From Candidatus Latescibacterota bacterium (GTDB lineage: Bacteria > Latescibacterota > UBA2968 > GCA-2709665): a stretch of DNA of 5,611 nucleotides. The stretch is taken from contig JASLMQ010000962.1 in the NCBI GenBank assembly GCA_030746455.1, forward strand, positions 1 through 5,611, written 5' to 3'. The translations under genes were made by a program, and so were the position numbers. Numbering within the stretch: position 1 is the stretch's first letter; every line of letters starts with the position of its first letter. Shown piece after piece: positions 5,607-5,611 of the stretch. The notes beneath the pieces are model-generated. The model was not told the origin of the DNA and made no database searches. It was given only the letters and a program-made list of their open reading frames with translations.

Positions 5607-5611
5607 ACCAC

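Noticed and set aside
5543..5611. Minus-strand open frame entering from the right edge and ending in TGA at 5543-5545 (reads VVEKGKGQKAEG...)
   Set aside because: It would be the tail of an upstream gene, but it is built largely from the 7-base repeat, whose period does not fit codons, so it is more likely intergenic.

Overview
The window is GC-rich bacterial DNA with two convergent coding blocks. The left quarter holds one plus-strand gene that runs in from the left edge: a beta-propeller glycoside-hydrolase-like protein of the GH32/GH43 type. The rest is a tightly packed minus-strand operon. In transcription order (right to left) it encodes a nitrilase-superfamily amidohydrolase, an Eis-like GNAT acetyltransferase, a D-2-hydroxyacid dehydrogenase split by a one-base frameshift, a 42-codon small ORF, and a KDPG/KHG-aldolase-like protein. 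No rRNA, tRNA, CRISPR array or transposase was seen.

The host cannot be named from sequence alone. Propeller proteins that end in the 'LLDAEDRPI...HLKNAKLY' type of C-terminus are, from general knowledge, common in Planctomycetes, Lentisphaerae, Armatimonadetes, Poribacteria and Latescibacteria-like genomes rich in polysaccharide-degradation genes. That kind of environmental, probably uncultured bacterium fits best, but this is inference.

Layout: 3-1487 (+) propeller protein; 1488-1566 convergent intergenic gap with a strong 15-bp hairpin; 1567-2328 (-) aldolase-like gene; 2321-2449 (-) small ORF; 2446-3413 (-) frameshifted dehydrogenase; 3427-4563 (-) GNAT; 4553-5464 (-) nitrilase family; 5465-5611 upstream control region with a Shine-Dalgarno site, an inverted repeat, a bulged hairpin and a heptanucleotide tandem repeat. 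The minus-strand genes overlap by 4 to 11 bases or are separated by 13, so they are probably co-transcribed and partly translationally coupled.

Working model (inference): the cluster breaks down an amide- or N-acyl-containing sugar-derived compound. The amidohydrolase would release a carboxylate, the dehydrogenase would interconvert a 2-hydroxy and a 2-oxo acid, and the aldolase-like protein would cleave a 2-keto-3-deoxy acid. The propeller protein would act on the parent glycan, and the acetyltransferase would modify an amine. No substrate can be read from the sequence. No clearly new kind of system was found. The points most worth a second look are the coupled small ORF, the frameshift, the altered lysine region of the aldolase-like protein, and the structured upstream region.
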